A DNA stretch of 64,000 bases, from contig NC_049987.1 in assembly GCF_000003815.2 (NCBI RefSeq), positions 21,274,187 to 21,338,186 of the forward strand, in the 5' to 3' direction. Made by a program: the position numbers and the translations under genes. Within the stretch, counting starts at the first letter, position 1. Each line of letters opens with the position of its first letter. Shown piece by piece: positions 1 to 12,510 of this stretch. The notes beneath the pieces were generated by a model. That model made no database searches. It had not been told where the DNA came from and worked only from the letters and a program-made list of their open reading frames with translations. Source of the DNA: Branchiostoma floridae. Lineage: Eukaryota > Chordata > Leptocardii > Amphioxiformes > Branchiostomatidae.

Positions 1-756
1 TAAGACATCAATAGAACAAATTTCAACAAAACTTCGGTCAACTATGCGGTGAAATTTAGGAAATGCTCACGGAGGTTTGTTCTTTAGTAGTTGCCTTCAA
101 AGGTGAAAAAGGGTCTATCAAAACCAGGTCGCGAAATCAACATTCACAAAAATATCCGCATCATCAACGACACCCGTTGGTTTAGCCATGATGTGTTTGT
201 GATATGTCAATTATGTGTGGCAGGAACAGACAACGTTAGTGTTGAGAAAAAACTTTTTTTTTAAATCAAGATTTACCACATTTGTGGAAGGATTGACATA
301 ATAGGTGACTATCACCTTTGCAAGATGTCATCACGGAGACCAGACTGTACTCTTTTCGAAAAGTGCGGCGGTTTCCTTAACGTGTTCGAGGTGCGGCTCT
401 CCTCAGACACGGGACCTTCATAATAGAAGCTAAGTACTCATTTCCAGATATTCTGCCCTGTCACCAAATCTAAGTAACAGTTACGATTATATATATATTA
501 CATTTTGTATTATCTATAACGTTTCTGCCACTTCGTCCAAGAAATGGAGAACTTTGGGTCAACCGAGGTAAAGGTGTAGGACGTAACGACCGATTCCAAG
601 ATTTGGATCAAATGTTACCCAAGGTTAGCCACATTCTCCTGCTCAATTATTCTCCTAATTGGGAAAATCTCGAAAATCCGTAGAACTCCTGTCATTCAAC
701 TAGCACGTTACTATTGTACTCTGCTTGCCCGCGGCCAACACGACACAGATCGGCCT

Positions 757-948
757 TACTGTAAATGCATTTAAGTTCGCGAGGATTAAATTTCGCGGTA
801 GCGGGGAAAGGACTATTCGCGGTAGCACTATGCACTGTAGTCGCTTGCTGCCATGGAAAATGTTCTCGGTGGTTTTAAATTCGTTGTAAATTTGCAACGC
901 GAAAACCGCGAACATAAGACCACCGCGAAAATGCCTGCATTTACAGTA
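757..948. mobile_element. MITE, TACTGTAAATGCA family, copy in the CpG-rich region
   Basis: Left end TACTGTAAATGCA (757-769), right end TGCATTTACAGTA (936-948). Internal GTTCGCGAGGATTAAATTTC and AAAACCGCGAACATAAGACC match the copy at 40842 in inverted layout. It retains more CpG than the intronic copies. Confidence 0.75.
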
Positions 949-1404
949 CTAGTATACGACTTAATAATGAGTCAGGTTCGTCACAGCGCCGCATGCATGG
1001 CGCAGCGGCGGCTAGACTTGATTACAGGATTGCCACAAGAATGGCGGGATTGCCACAACAATCAGAAGATCGCCACAATTTTGACACGTTTATAGAACAG
1101 GTATAGAACTGGGGTCAACTCAGGAGAAGGTCTCTGTCCTGTTAACACCTGCGTCTCGACAACTCTCACTTTCTAAAAATAGTTTCACTAAACTTTAGTT
1201 AATGTATGTGGAGGTAGGGGGACAGCAGGACGATTGTCCCTAAACTAGATATTTGTAGGATCGAGTTATCATTGATGTTAGATAATTGGAGGAAATGTTA
1301 TACAAAATGAAGATAAGAGAAAATAAGTCCGACCTTTACAATGAAAAGGACGTTTACGATGTTTAAAAGGAGTAGGGGAAATGTTGCGTTGTGGGTTTTG
1401 ATGT

Positions 1405-1574
1405 AATCCCCAAGCAGATCCTACAGTAGCATAAGATAGTTTCAAAAGCTGGTAGAGGAGTGAAGCCGACCTAGAAGTGTAAATGTCCGACTGACTCCCT
1501 TTGGACTTGGTCGGCTATACTCCTTTGTCAGCTTCGATACTATCTTATGGCACTGTAGGATCTGCTTGGAGATT
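1405..1574. repeat. 170-bp foldback element, CCAAGCAGAT family
   Basis: Arms of about 65 bp: CCCCAAGCAGATCCTACAGT..GATAGTTTCAAAAGCTGGTA..GTGAAGCCGAC against GTCGGCTATACTCC..GTCAGCTTCGATACTATC..CTGTAGGATCTGCTTGGAG. Another right-half copy follows at 1626-1693 and a left-half copy lies at 8742-8811. Confidence 0.75.
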
Positions 1575-1625
1575 AGCATAGCCGGTCAGATGGAGTCAAG
1601 CAGGCACCGGAGCATACACACTCCT

Positions 1626-1693
1626 AGGTCGGCTTCATTCCTCTGCCAGCTTTTGATACTATCTTATGCTACCGTAGTATCTGCTTGGATATT
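1626..1693. repeat. Half copy of the CCAAGCAGAT foldback
   Basis: GGTCGGCTTCATTCCTCTGC, CAGCTTTTGATACTATCTTA and CCGTAGTATCTGCTTGGAT match the right arm of the element at 1405-1574. Confidence 0.65.
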
Positions 1694-1699
1694 ACTTTT

Positions 1700-2520
1700 G
1701 ATCGGCAAGTTGCTGGACGAGATGAGGCTTAAGTATGTCATCTTCAGCGGCCAGGTCAAGGCCCGTCGCTTTTATGTCCGACACGTAAAACTGATATAGA
1801 AGTGAAGGGTCAACAAGGGAGAAGGTCTCTGTTCTGTTTGTTATTCGGGTGATAACCAAGTACGTCAGACAGCTGATTGGAGATAATCATCATCACTTGT
1901 AGTCAGAACTATTTGCTGTTTGTTGCTAGTATTGTAGATGAGCTGTCTCCTATCGCTTAGACAAACTTCTTCGCTCGTGTATCCGACACGTACAAATGAT
2001 GTAGAAGCATTGGGTCAACGGGGGAGAAGGCCTCTGCTCTGTTTGGTATTCAGCAAGTACGTCAGGTAGCTGATTGGAGATGATTATTAGCACTTGTAGG
2101 TAGAACTGTTTGCCGGTTGTTGCTGGTTATTGTAGAGAAGCGGTCTGCTATCGCTTAGACAAACCGACATCGCTGGTAGAGGGATTAAAGGATTTCGTCT
2201 TGTTGTCTTTTTCCGACAAGAGCTGCCGAATTAAGGGCTTAAGGAACGGCGTACTACCGGGAGCGATGGCACTTGCCGCCATCTGGTAGGACATGGGAGG
2301 GGTTTTAGGATAGATCAAGATAACTTCACGGTTTTCACCACTCTCCTAGCTTCGTCTGTGCTTTCGTATTCGCTGTTAGCTTTCTGGTTGTGTACCGAAG
2401 CCTCATCTTCTGCTAGTTGCTTCATTCCGATATCGAACAGGGGGAAGACGCGTTATCAGTCCCCTTGCTCCAAGCAGATCTTCCGATAACAAAATCTCGT
2501 TCTGTGAGACAGTGCCCATG
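1700..2520. repeat. Diverged direct repeat around TCAACRRGGGAGAAGG
   Basis: GGGTCAACAAGGGAGAAGGT (1807) and GGGTCAACGGGGGAGAAGGC (2013) begin two copies of about 200 bp that share GTACGTCAG.CAGCTGATTGG and ATCGCTTAGACAAAC. An earlier partial copy starts near 1112 (GGGGTCAACTCAGGAGAAGG). No coding content recognised. Confidence 0.65.
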
Positions 2521-2524
2521 ATCC

Positions 2525-2690
2525 ACTTAGCCTTTTTTTTCGTTTTTTTTTTTCTCATGATACATTTTTGCCGGGCCGGCAGCACAAACGACCTAGTACA
2601 AAAAGAAACGGCCAACAAAAGCGTATTATGAGGGAAAGAACGAAAAAAGGCCCATAAAGCCTGCTATGGAGGCTAGGGCCACCGGTGTCG
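2525..2690. repeat. Copy of the AGCCTGCTATGGAGGCTAG repeat family
   Basis: TAAAGCCTGCTATGGAGGCTAGGGCCACCGG, the adjacent AAAAAAGG and CATGATACATTTTTGCCGG strings match the repeat cluster at 15838-16111 in changed order. Confidence 0.5.
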
Positions 2691-2885
2691 GCGTTATTCG
2701 CACCTACTTTCTAAACGCTATTTGATTAGGTAACAATTTGCTGTTAATGAGCTTGTCCAATGCGTTTTGCAAAATGGGGAGTAATTGCCCAGGAGGCTCA
2801 GTCTCAACTGCGGTAGCCAAACTCCCCTGGTAATTATTCTCCCCATACATGCCATAGCCTGTGTACTAGTAGTAAGTAGTGACTA

Positions 2886-3182
2886 ATCTCCAAGCAAAGG
2901 TTAGGCTCCGGTTGTTTTTAGTCGTTTTTATCAATGACAATGACAATGACAATGACAATTTATCAGGCTTTCTATTTTGTCATGTTTCTTGGTGTTCGCT
3001 GGCCTTCTCCCCAAGCAGAGGCTTGGCTGCGGCTGTTTTTGACGTTTTTTAATCGTTTTATCTGACTATCTATTTTGTCATGTTTCTTCGAGACATCAAG
3101 AAAGAGTTCAAGATAGAAAGCCCGATAAAATTACTTTAAAGGGGTAATAAAAAAACAGCCGGAGCCTAACCTCTGCTTGGAG
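2886..3182. mobile_element. Foldback/MITE element with CTCCAAGCA ends and 9-bp flanking repeat
   Basis: The left end CTCCAAGCAAAGGTTAGGCT (from 2888) continues CCGGTTGTTTTTAG; the right end reads TAAAAAAACAGCCGGAGCCT then AACCTCTGCTTGGAG (to 3182). Direct repeats TAGTGACTA flank it at 2877-2885 and 3183-3191. Inside, a second left-end-like copy starts near 3010, so the element holds an internal direct duplication (both followed by TCTATTTTGTCATGTTTCTT). A (CAATGA)n-like run lies at 2934-2958. Confidence 0.75.
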
Positions 3183-4300
3183 TAGTGACTACAACGCCTT
3201 AAGTATCGCAGGCTCCCTGCTGTGTACCAACGTAGGCGGGCCTAGATGCTGTAGTACGATATGTCGCAAAAACGTGTCGTGCGACGCTTAAGTTATTCCA
3301 CTTTACACATAAAAAATATATCGTACACTCGGTGACATTTGGCTGATATGGATTACTTTCTTTTCTTGCTCATCAAGCCCTAAACCCGGGCACCTTCCGA
3401 CCCTGGCCGGCGGCAGAACATCGCCCTACTTCCGAGAACAGTCTGGGCGGGGCGCGGTGTCTCGCACGGGCGGGCTTTGTTCACCTGTCAGACACTGGTT
3501 CACGCGTAAGCACTGTTCGTGTCTGTTCGGACTGTGCGACCCTCACCTGTCTGTTAAATTGGGACGGGAGGAAAACAAAAATACGGTCCAAAACTAGGTC
3601 TACTACGGGCCACATACCAAATCTCAAGACAATCCGTCCAAGCCTTCGAGAGTTATGCTGTCCATCCACATAGACACACCAATCTCTACCGAAAACATAA
3701 CATTTTAGTTTTAGCGAAGGTAACTACATGTATTCTGACTTTTAGGAAATGTTTGATAAAATTGCAATTACCTTACTCAAGGAGGTTATATAGACATATA
3801 ACCTCCTTGCCTTATTGCTGGCAATATATGGTAAATTACCGCCTGTAACTCTTAGAATTTGATGTATTAAGTTAAGAATTATCATCATCGTGGTTTGCAT
3901 TCCGTTTAGTCATACAATTGTCGTTTTGTAGACACAATTTCACAACCACACCGCGATCTAATGCAGGTTGTTATGTTTTAGTTTATCACACTTGTGGCTT
4001 CTACCATTGAATATCAACACAATAGAATGTCGACACTATATTTGCAACTGTAAGATATTGTCTATTCAAACACACGATCAAACAACCAACTAATCTATGG
4101 AGAAAAGAGTTCGCAAAAGACAAACTGTCTACTGCCGAAGTTCAACAAAGGAATTTCAGAACAATAGTATATCGAAGTTCACTTTGTCCTTGTAAAGCGT
4201 TGTCTTGTCTCGCACGTAAGGCGCTGAAATAGTGACTTTCGTCGACAAAAAACGTCGACACGATGCTATTGTTCTGTCACAGATTGCTATTCTTATTGAT

Positions 4301-4412
4301 CTCCAAGCAGACGTTGGGAGACACCATATTTTACCAGCTGTTTGTTAGGGGAACAGTTTGCAAAAGAAACGGGCAGTTAGGAAAACGTAACGACCCCTAA
4401 CATCTGCTTGGC
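4301..4412. repeat. Short CCAAGCAGAT-terminated element
   Basis: CTCCAAGCAGACGTTGGGAG at the left and CCCCTAACATCTGCTTGG at the right face each other over about 110 bp. Isolated right-end motifs follow at 4467-4487 (ACATCTGCTTGGAGATTAG) and 4525-4545 (TATCTGCTCGGAGATTA). Confidence 0.5.
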
Positions 4413-5239
4413 GACCAATGCTTGCTAAACATGACTCGACACAGCAAACATGAAATCGTTACGATCCCCACCCTACATCTGCTTGGAGATTAGGCACATC
4501 CAGCGTGAAAACGCTACCGTTCCTCCCTGTATCTGCTCGGAGATTACTCAGCCCTTGCGCGCCCGTGTGAGGGGTCGTGCGGCCCGTGTGTCAATTATTG
4601 ACAGAACCTTCCACAAGTCGGGAATAATCGTGGAGATCTGCCGACCGCCCACTCCATACGGTACTTACAGCGGTACTTAACACAGAAATGTTCCACACGA
4701 CAATGTAATAACGCAGCTTACAACCCCGCATCGGCCTCGTGCCTTTAGCTACACCTAAAACCTCCTTGGCAGCACGTCTTCTGAGGGAAGGGGCGTTTTC
4801 TTAAGAAGGTAGCATGCCTTTCGAAAAGGTGTACCCAAATTGAAGAAGTCCTTGCCATCCAGCTAACATATGTCGTTAAAGAGGACGAAACAAACGTTCT
4901 CTGCTGAATAATACCCAACTAACTTATAAATATGCAAAGTACTCAAGCTTAGAAACTGGAGTTCTTCTGTCTGAAAATCTGTTTTAACTACACCAAAAAA
5001 TGTTTTCTGGTGGATACAACCACGACTTAACCGCCGTTCTAGTTTTATATTCGATATTAGACCAACCGTGTGCCTATAATTACCCTTCGAAGACTTTGTG
5101 GTATAGGATTTAAATCGCTTTTGTATTTTATTCTCCTCCGTGCTTTTCAAGCAACAGAAGTTGAAAAAAGCTATTATAAACTCAGAGCAAGCCTAAACAG
5201 AACAACACAACAAGACCCTACGTCCTCCCAGGTGCGGAA

Positions 5240-6060
5240 ACACCTATGAAACACAGTCCAGCGTACATGTACGGAGTGTCCGTCGGCTCAGAGAACATCA
5301 GACACCAACATTACCGAACATCTGTCCCCCATGGGACGGGTAAATCCGCCCCAGCCCACTGGCACACATCTGTCCCGTCCGCGGCACGAGTAAATCACAG
5401 CACGAGCTACAGGTGGGCTGTACAATGCCAAACTCTCCTCCCCAACACACGCGCGTGATTCTTTAAGAAAAGTTTAAGACTTGTACTCACCCCGGCCTTC
5501 CGCTTCCGTCTGTGTCGGTCCATGTCTGGCGGTTCTCCCGTCGTTCTGCTGCCGTCTAGCTGCCGTGCGGGGCCCGGTGGGCTGTGGACGGACAAAGGGA
5601 GCGGTCAGTACGGAACAGACGCGCACATTCTCATGCAGATCGGCCCGCTGTATGTAAACTACTCCCTGTGTAAGCCCTACATACGGCCGGCGGGACAACA
5701 ATACAATCTCGGCGATCGCTTCTCCTGTGGTTGAAGTAGGGATTCTAGAGAGGAAATAGTCTACACGTTGCCGTACCTGTCGGGGCAGGAGTCGCCGCTG
5801 GTGGACTGCGGGGAGTTCATGGCGGAGGCCCCGAGGAAAATTCCCGGGCGCGCGGGGGTGATTATCGGGGGCGAGCTTACGCGGGCGGGCGCTGCGGACG
5901 TGACTGCGGGTGTGTGGCGAGTGGCCGGCCGCCTGCCTATGATGAGCGCCCGAGGCCAGACCCACACACGCCACGCTCCAACACACGCCTATTGTCCGCA
6001 CGGGGACCGTCCGGTAGTCGCGGGTCAGGGGTCGCGAGTTCGATTCCCATGGGGTCAGTT
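5240..6060. other. GC- and CpG-rich island without a recognised gene
   Basis: Dense CG from about 5320 to 6060 (for example GCGGGCGGGCGCTGCGGACG near 5880). Overlapping ORFs exist in several frames on both strands, a usual result of high GC, and none shows a known domain. At 6020-6055, GGTCGCGAGTTCGATTCCCA resembles a tRNA B box, perhaps a SINE remnant. Confidence 0.5.
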
Positions 6061-6699
6061 GATATCAAGGACGTACTACTACTAGTTTATTAAAATCCAC
6101 AACTCGGAATGAGGAACATAACCTTTCCGCGCTGGTATTGTAAGGACGAGGTAATAGACACTCTCAGTGTTATAAAATACTTTGCAATGTTACCTGTTAC
6201 GACTACGGTGTATTGACTCGAACCAGTATTATTCATTCCTTATTGATATATCACATGATGACGTCTTGCAAGATAAAGTGCAAATGTAATGTGGATCACT
6301 ATTGATATGTCCGTATAGTTGTCTACAAAGCCCAAAGACGACGGTTGGACAGACAAGATAAAGGTCAATTCTACCGTGGTGTTTAAGACTGAGAAATATA
6401 CAAATGCTTGCTGTAACTTTGGTGGATCACGGAATTAAAAATACAGGACATTAAACGTTAACTTCGTTACCAGCACCACTAGACGTCTTTTTATCAAGAG
6501 AAGGGGTAAAAACAAGAGACTGATCGAAACACTATCTACCGTGATCATATATAAAACCAAGGCTACGATGTAACGTCCTTGGTACGTCAAAACTTCTGTC
6601 TACAGGAACGTCAGAAGAGTCCTGCTACTGGTCGTAGACCCTAAAACACTACCGAACTTTCCCTGATAAATTACTAATACATACTTCATACCTGTTGCC

Positions 6700-6830
6700 C
6701 ACCCGACCAATGGCAGCGCGCGTTCTATCGCCCCACGTGTGTAAGCGTGTCTGTGCGACCAATGGGAAGAGTTGTGACATGCCGGCACGTGCGCTATTGT
6801 GGCGTGTGGTGGGGGTGGTCACGTGGCGCG
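6700..6830. promoter_or_regulatory. Compact CCAAT and CACGTG cluster in a CpG-rich patch
   Basis: Two CCAAT boxes in the same GACCAATGG context (6707-6711 and 6759-6763) and three CACGTG E-boxes (6734-6739, 6786-6791, 6820-6825) within 120 bp. This density suits a CpG-type promoter or enhancer. No gene is recognised within several kb on either strand. Confidence 0.35.
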
Positions 6831-7184
6831 TAACGCACACAGCGCGGGCCGGACTCGGTAAACACTCAGGAGATAACGAAACAAACGACACAGATCGTTA
6901 ACCGGACTCATGACGTCTGCTGGGAGCTATTCCGATCTGCAAGCAGATATTGGGTTTGGCGATTGATCTGTTAGTGGCTGCCCCGTTTTTCTAGATCTCA
7001 CATATAACGTTATTTGTGTTAAGTAAATTTCCCCACTTCAAATACTTGAATAGTAAAGAGAAATTTATATTCCTGTATTCGCTTTTGATAAACCAACTCT
7101 AACCAACCATACAGCTAGCTACATCTATACAATTACCAAGAAGCGAGAGGAAGTCGAATGTCCTAGAATAGATAAGACGCATAT

Positions 7185-7185
7185 G

Positions 7186-7236
<51 letters not shown>

Positions 7237-7250
7237 ATATATGTGTATGA
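7185..7250. repeat. (TA)n(TG)n microsatellite
   Basis: TATA run from about 7185 followed by TGTGTGTGTGTGTATATATG. Confidence 0.95.
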
Positions 7251-8741
7251 TTGTTTCCATTGTTACAGATACATGTATATGATTGCTACCATGTGACCTT
7301 TACTTAGCCCAGTGGGGCAAAAATATGCAATAAAGGTCTTCATCCATTTATTTCTAGGCTATAGGAAACCAAAATTTCGAAATTAACGCTTGAAATTGAA
7401 AAAAGTCAAGAAAATCCTGAAAGAAATAATGCGCATATAGCGCATGCTAGTTCTTCGCCAGAAAACTATCAATGTAAAAAAATACTGATTTTCACACCGC
7501 AAGTCTTGCACGCAATCCCTGTAACCCATTAAAGTTGATATTTCAGGGCGAAAGTGAAAGAAGTATGGTAAAGAAACGGACACACAAATAAAGATCATCG
7601 CGGGTGGTTTTAAAAGAATAAGCACAATAGGATTATGAACATGTAGTTTGCAAAACAAAGAAGGCAGAAAATGAGAGTGACAGTGTGACATGTGGTATTC
7701 ATGTCACTGCCACTGGTGATTAGCAAATGACGACGCTTTGGTCCGCTCCGTAGGTACCCCCACCCGCTTCTCTTTAGCCTCCACCAGGCCTTCCCACGGG
7801 GGTGCGGGGATTGTAGAATTCACCCCCCAAAATCGGGAAATTAGCCAGAGGAGTCAGTCCAGCTTAGGTTCATGTTTTCCCTCGGCTGCGCGGCCGACAA
7901 ACTTCTCTAGTAGCAAAACTCCCCTGGCAAGTTATTCTTCATATAATAGCCAACGTAGTCAGTCTGGTCAAGGATCTTTTGTCTGGTAGAGACTAGCCGG
8001 GGGGATACCAACGTAAGGTAACATTCAGCTAGCCTTAGTTGCAGAGTCCCTCCAACTGTTTTCTTGTAGGTACCACTTTCTTATTACACCATCATTTCCT
8101 ACTACAAGTCCGCGCTAAGTTTATAGTGATGAGGATGACTTCTTTATCAAAGATTATATTAAGTATTTTAAAGTCGCAGCCTATTGGCTGATTTGCGAAT
8201 TCATGACAATTGTTATCAAAACTAGTTCTAAAATACTACAAATCCTTATTATCATTCATATCTATAAAACACTGTAATAACGGTTGTTGATTAAACATTG
8301 ATGGAACCATAACACGAGTATGTAACGATAATTTAGAAGCCTGGTAGAATACAATGTAATAAGAAAATAACTACAGCCAGTTGGAGTCTGCAACAGAGGC
8401 TAGAATTTGGGCTTGCTGAGTGAGCCGCCGTCTGGTGAAAAAAAACTGATTACATTTTCTACTCCTTTTCCTTTGTCTTCCTGATTGTGGGGCGAGATGT
8501 ACGTAGTGGTGTTTCACCTAACGCCACCTTGCATCGATGTAGTGAACTGCATCGAGCAAAGTTGAAAGACAACCGCGAGGTAAACGTTACTCACACACTT
8601 CCTTAGCCTAGTATGGCGGAGACAATAAAATGCTACAACGTTCAGAACACCAACATCAAGAATCCAAGAAATTTTCTCTTCTATCTAATTGAAACTAGAG
8701 ACATTGTATTTTAAGTGAAGGGAGGGAATATTATTCGGTTT

Positions 8742-8811
8742 CATCTCCAAGCAGATCCTACGGTAGCAAAAGATAGTATCAAAAGCTGCCAGAGGAGTGA
8801 AGCCGGCCCAG
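8742..8811. repeat. Half copy of the CCAAGCAGAT foldback
   Basis: ATCTCCAAGCAGATCCTACG, GTAGCAAAAGATAGTATC and AAAAGCTGCCAGAGGAGTGA match the left arm of the element at 1405-1574. Confidence 0.65.
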
Positions 8812-8999
8812 GATTGTGTTTGGCTCCGATAGCCAACACACTCCGTGGTAACCGCTGGCTCAATTGTTTCGCTTGCTAACCGTAGTTTGCAAGCGAAAAC
8901 ATACATTCAGCAAGTGGTTGCTACGAAGGATGGCGCCCAGCTAGGCTAGTAGGAATCGCCAAGAAAAGACAACCGTACATTGCACGTACCTATCGATCC

Positions 9000-10800
9000 T
9001 TCGTCATTTTCAACCAGCCGAGGGCAAGGCTACCTCGCAAAATGCGCACAGCAGGTGGTTTGGTAATACCTGTTTTGACACCAGACCGCTTTAGTACCTT
9101 AATCTACACAGAAAGCACACTGTTAGTGAAAACTGCAATAACAAATCGTCGCTAAAATGTTTGTATGGAAACTGAAACTGATTTTCGTCGTGTTTGTTTT
9201 AAAGTTTGTTTGCGAATTGAACCTTCGTGTGAAGCTAGCTCCAAATCGACGTCCAGGCCGCGTTCCATTGAGGTCATGGAGGAGGAGGCGGCGAGGTGGT
9301 GACCATTTCCAAAACCATACACAGTTGCTTGAGTAACTGCTTTTTGGCGTATCTTATTACCCGGATGTCTAACCTTTATCGACGTGCGTGACCCATAATT
9401 AGAATATGCTACAAAATGAGAAAAAAAATGTAGGCAACAAAATAGACAGTACGTTTTTGAGAAAGTAGTAGTTCAAAAATGACAAAAATCACTCATTATT
9501 TATGAAATTCCCTAAGCGATCTGTTAGGTCTTTGGTTGCTCCGTAGTTTTTTGCGCTCTCGCAGTGGAAAGCGGCACACAAAATATGAACTGTAAGCTGT
9601 GGCCTTGTTGTGGGTGTGTACGTAGACACTTAGACCCGTGCACTATTATTAAGGACAGACTCTGAGTCGGCATATATAATCATACCCATAGCCACAGCCG
9701 TAATGTGTCTTGGCAGTTTCCTAAATTGCCGACTGTCTAAAAAACTACCCTTGTTCCCCAATTTCCCTGGAAAATACAACATGATTCAAGATAGACCAGT
9801 AGCCAAAAACAGTTTGTATGTGTTTGAATTGAGCCCAACGTTTGCCGAAATCACCAAACTCCTAACCTGGGTTATTTATAGTTAAACACGCTGCTTAAAC
9901 TTACAAAAAGCTAAAATCTTTCCAGCGACTTTAAGATGAAAAGGACAGAACCATAAGGTCACCGTTTAAGCTGGCGTAAATACTAGTTACTTTTCTATAT
10001 ATAGAAGACGATTGCATGAAGCTAGTGATCCAAACAAGCGTCTTGAATTGAACTTTGAGATGCTTCTTGCACCTCTGAGTTGTATGTGTCAGCAGCTAGT
10101 AGTCTTTTTCCGAGTATTTTACATTGCAATTTTTGTTTTACGCAGTTCAGGTATCATAGTCTGTATATAGACGGATTGACAGTACTACATTGCAGTAGTA
10201 TTTACAAGACGAGCACGGGGATTGTAATCGCACCCGACAGTTGAGCGCGGTTTTTACTCCACCTCTCTGCCTCCCTAAAACATCGCTCCAGGCTGGAAAC
10301 ATTAGCCGAAGACTTGAAAGTCCGAGCTGCGCCTGCTAATACTCAACCCAGCCTGCTTTTAGATCTCTTTTGACACATGGCGTGAAGACGGCAATTATCG
10401 GATCGAACCGTCGAACACACGTTGCCATGTCCTTGGTGTGATTGACATCTCCGGCAGACGATATTGTGTCGCCGTCATGCCGGCACAATGTCCGGATCTT
10501 AGGCGTAATGTAGAACTCATCGGACCAAAAGGCGGACGAATATCATAATGATAGGGACAGGTTAAGTCTTTGGTAAAATCGCACAATCATTTCACAATTA
10601 CTCGAGGCCAAGAAGCTAACTTGTCGCCTTGAAGGTCAAATCAAGAAGGTCAAAAAACTCCATTGATTTCAATTTTTCTCACATGAAAAGAAAGATGTAC
10701 GTGGCTGAACTAAATATTTTGAGGAAAAAGCACATCTGATATTTCAGCTGGACAGAGTGTCTTTTACCTAACGTTATCTCTCTTTGTCCCTCTCCCGCTC
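9000..10800. other. No gene recognised
   Basis: Unique-looking CpG-bearing sequence with only short ORFs that resemble no family I know. Confidence 0.5.
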
Positions 10801-10802
10801 AC

Positions 10803-11052
10803 GCACGCACGTACACACACACACACATACGCACTCATAGAAAGAGAGAAATGCACACGCAAACGCACACATGCGCGCGCACACACACATACACAGACAC
10901 TGAAATGCACACGCAAACACACACATACGCACACGTACACACTCAGAAATGCACACGCATACGCACACATACACACATACATATACAGACGCACACACAT
11001 ACAAATACACACTTAAACACGCACACAAGACACACAAGAACACACACGCATA
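10803..11052. repeat. (CA)n-rich microsatellite with GAAATGCACACGCA units
   Basis: CA runs with recurring AGAAATGCACACGCAAACGC-like units about 50-60 bp apart. Apparent ORFs on both strands are artefacts of composition. Confidence 0.92.
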
Positions 11053-11699
11053 CGTAGAAAAACTTGCATATCGATATCTGGCTTATGTCAGGAGGGGCTC
11101 CATTAGTTGAAATTATGTTGTAAGACTCTCGGATCACAACCCAGTAATTAACTTTACAACATGCAGGAGTCGGGATTGTAATTTCCGGCGCCTTCAAGCT
11201 GCGCTAGCGACAATCAGTGACAAAGACCTTTTAACAGGTTTTAAGAGCAGGCATTAAAATCAGATACTTATCTCACTGGGCTTTGTCATGTTGTACTTGA
11301 AAGCTAGACCCCATTAGCTTTTTATACAGGTGTTTGCGCTATGAGTAAAACTATGTAAATGTCACATTTCTAAACCTTAACTGGGCCCGGTTGGACTGTT
11401 TGCGGGAACGAACCATACAAGCGTGCACCAAGAATTATGCATAGATTATGCTCATGACTATTGTTTTGTGTTTTGTTGTCTTTTATATCGTACTTTTATT
11501 TCCCGCAAACTACCCGATCGGACACCTACTAGATATCAACGTGACCATAGCTATAGGTTTATATGTATGTATTATGAGTAGGTCGATGAAGGTTAGACAT
11601 CCAGGTAATGATATACGCCAAATAGCAATTACTGAAGCAAACTGGATATGATTTTGGAAACGGTCAGACGCTTCAGGTAGAATCCACTACCTTTCGTCA

Positions 11700-12510
11700 G
11701 TGACACTATGTGTAGATTCTTTACTTAGAACAACGTCACTAGCGGAGTTTCCAAATTTCTGGTGACCTACATGTATGCCAACGAGAAATTCGGCAAGTTG
11801 CTGGACGATACGGGGCCGAAGTGTGACATCTTTAGCCACTGGGTCAATGCCCGTCGCTATTGTGTCCGTCCCGCAAAACTGACACTTCATAATGACTACT
11901 GAATGTCATGTTGTGTTTGGAAGTTGTCACTAACTTTGTTCAGAGAATGTGAGCCACGACAACGAGTACAGAATTTTTTGGTCTGTTTTAAATTTTAGAT
12001 CTTAATCTTTGTATTTGTAGTAAATTTTAAACTCGTACGTTGTCGCTATAGTAAAGCTCGCAACTTTCTTGTAAGAGGTATAAACGATAACAACAAATTT
12101 CCTTCCATCTGTCCAGACGATTTGATCTTGGGCTTTGTCATGTTGTATTCGGAAGTCCTCGTTAACTCTGTAACAAAGATATCTTAATTTTTTTTTCCTT
12201 TTTCTAAATTCACTCTTTGTAGAAAAATTTGAACTCGTACGTTAACGTTGTTGCTATAGTAAAGCCCACAACTTCCTAATGACATATATAAAGGATGACT
12301 ACAAATTCCCTTCCACCTCCCCAGACGGTTTGATGAGCAGGTTGATTGACGAAACGAGGCCGAAGTGTGACATCCTTACCCGCCGGGTCAAGGCCAGTCC
12401 CTTTTGTTTCCGTTCCTCAAAACTGACGCTTGGTGGCGGTCAGGGCACGGTCCAGTTGGCCCGGCCTTGGGCCGTGTCTGACCAACAGGCAGGGTACAAA
12501 TTTGTGTGAC
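11700..12510. repeat. Diverged direct repeat around AACTCGTACGTT
   Basis: GAGGCCGAAGTGTGACATC (12353) resembles CGGGGCCGAAGTGTGACATC (11812), both followed by GTCAA(T/G)GCC(C/A)GTC; AAACTCGTACGTT (12029) and GAACTCGTACGTTAACGTT (12231) recur with CTATAGTAAAGC. This points to a duplicated noncoding unit, also echoed at 1720-1790 (GGTCAAGGCCCGTCGCTTTT). Confidence 0.6.

Noticed and set aside
5474-6001. 175-codon minus-strand ORF in the GC island
   Set aside because: Overlapping ORFs on both strands, no domain, Arg/Pro/Ala/His-rich as expected from GC-rich noncoding DNA.
6010-6056. tRNA gene
   Set aside because: A B-box-like string is present but no cloverleaf or matching acceptor stem could be drawn by eye.
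10764-11043. Cys/Val-rich ORFs
   Set aside because: Translation of a CA microsatellite.
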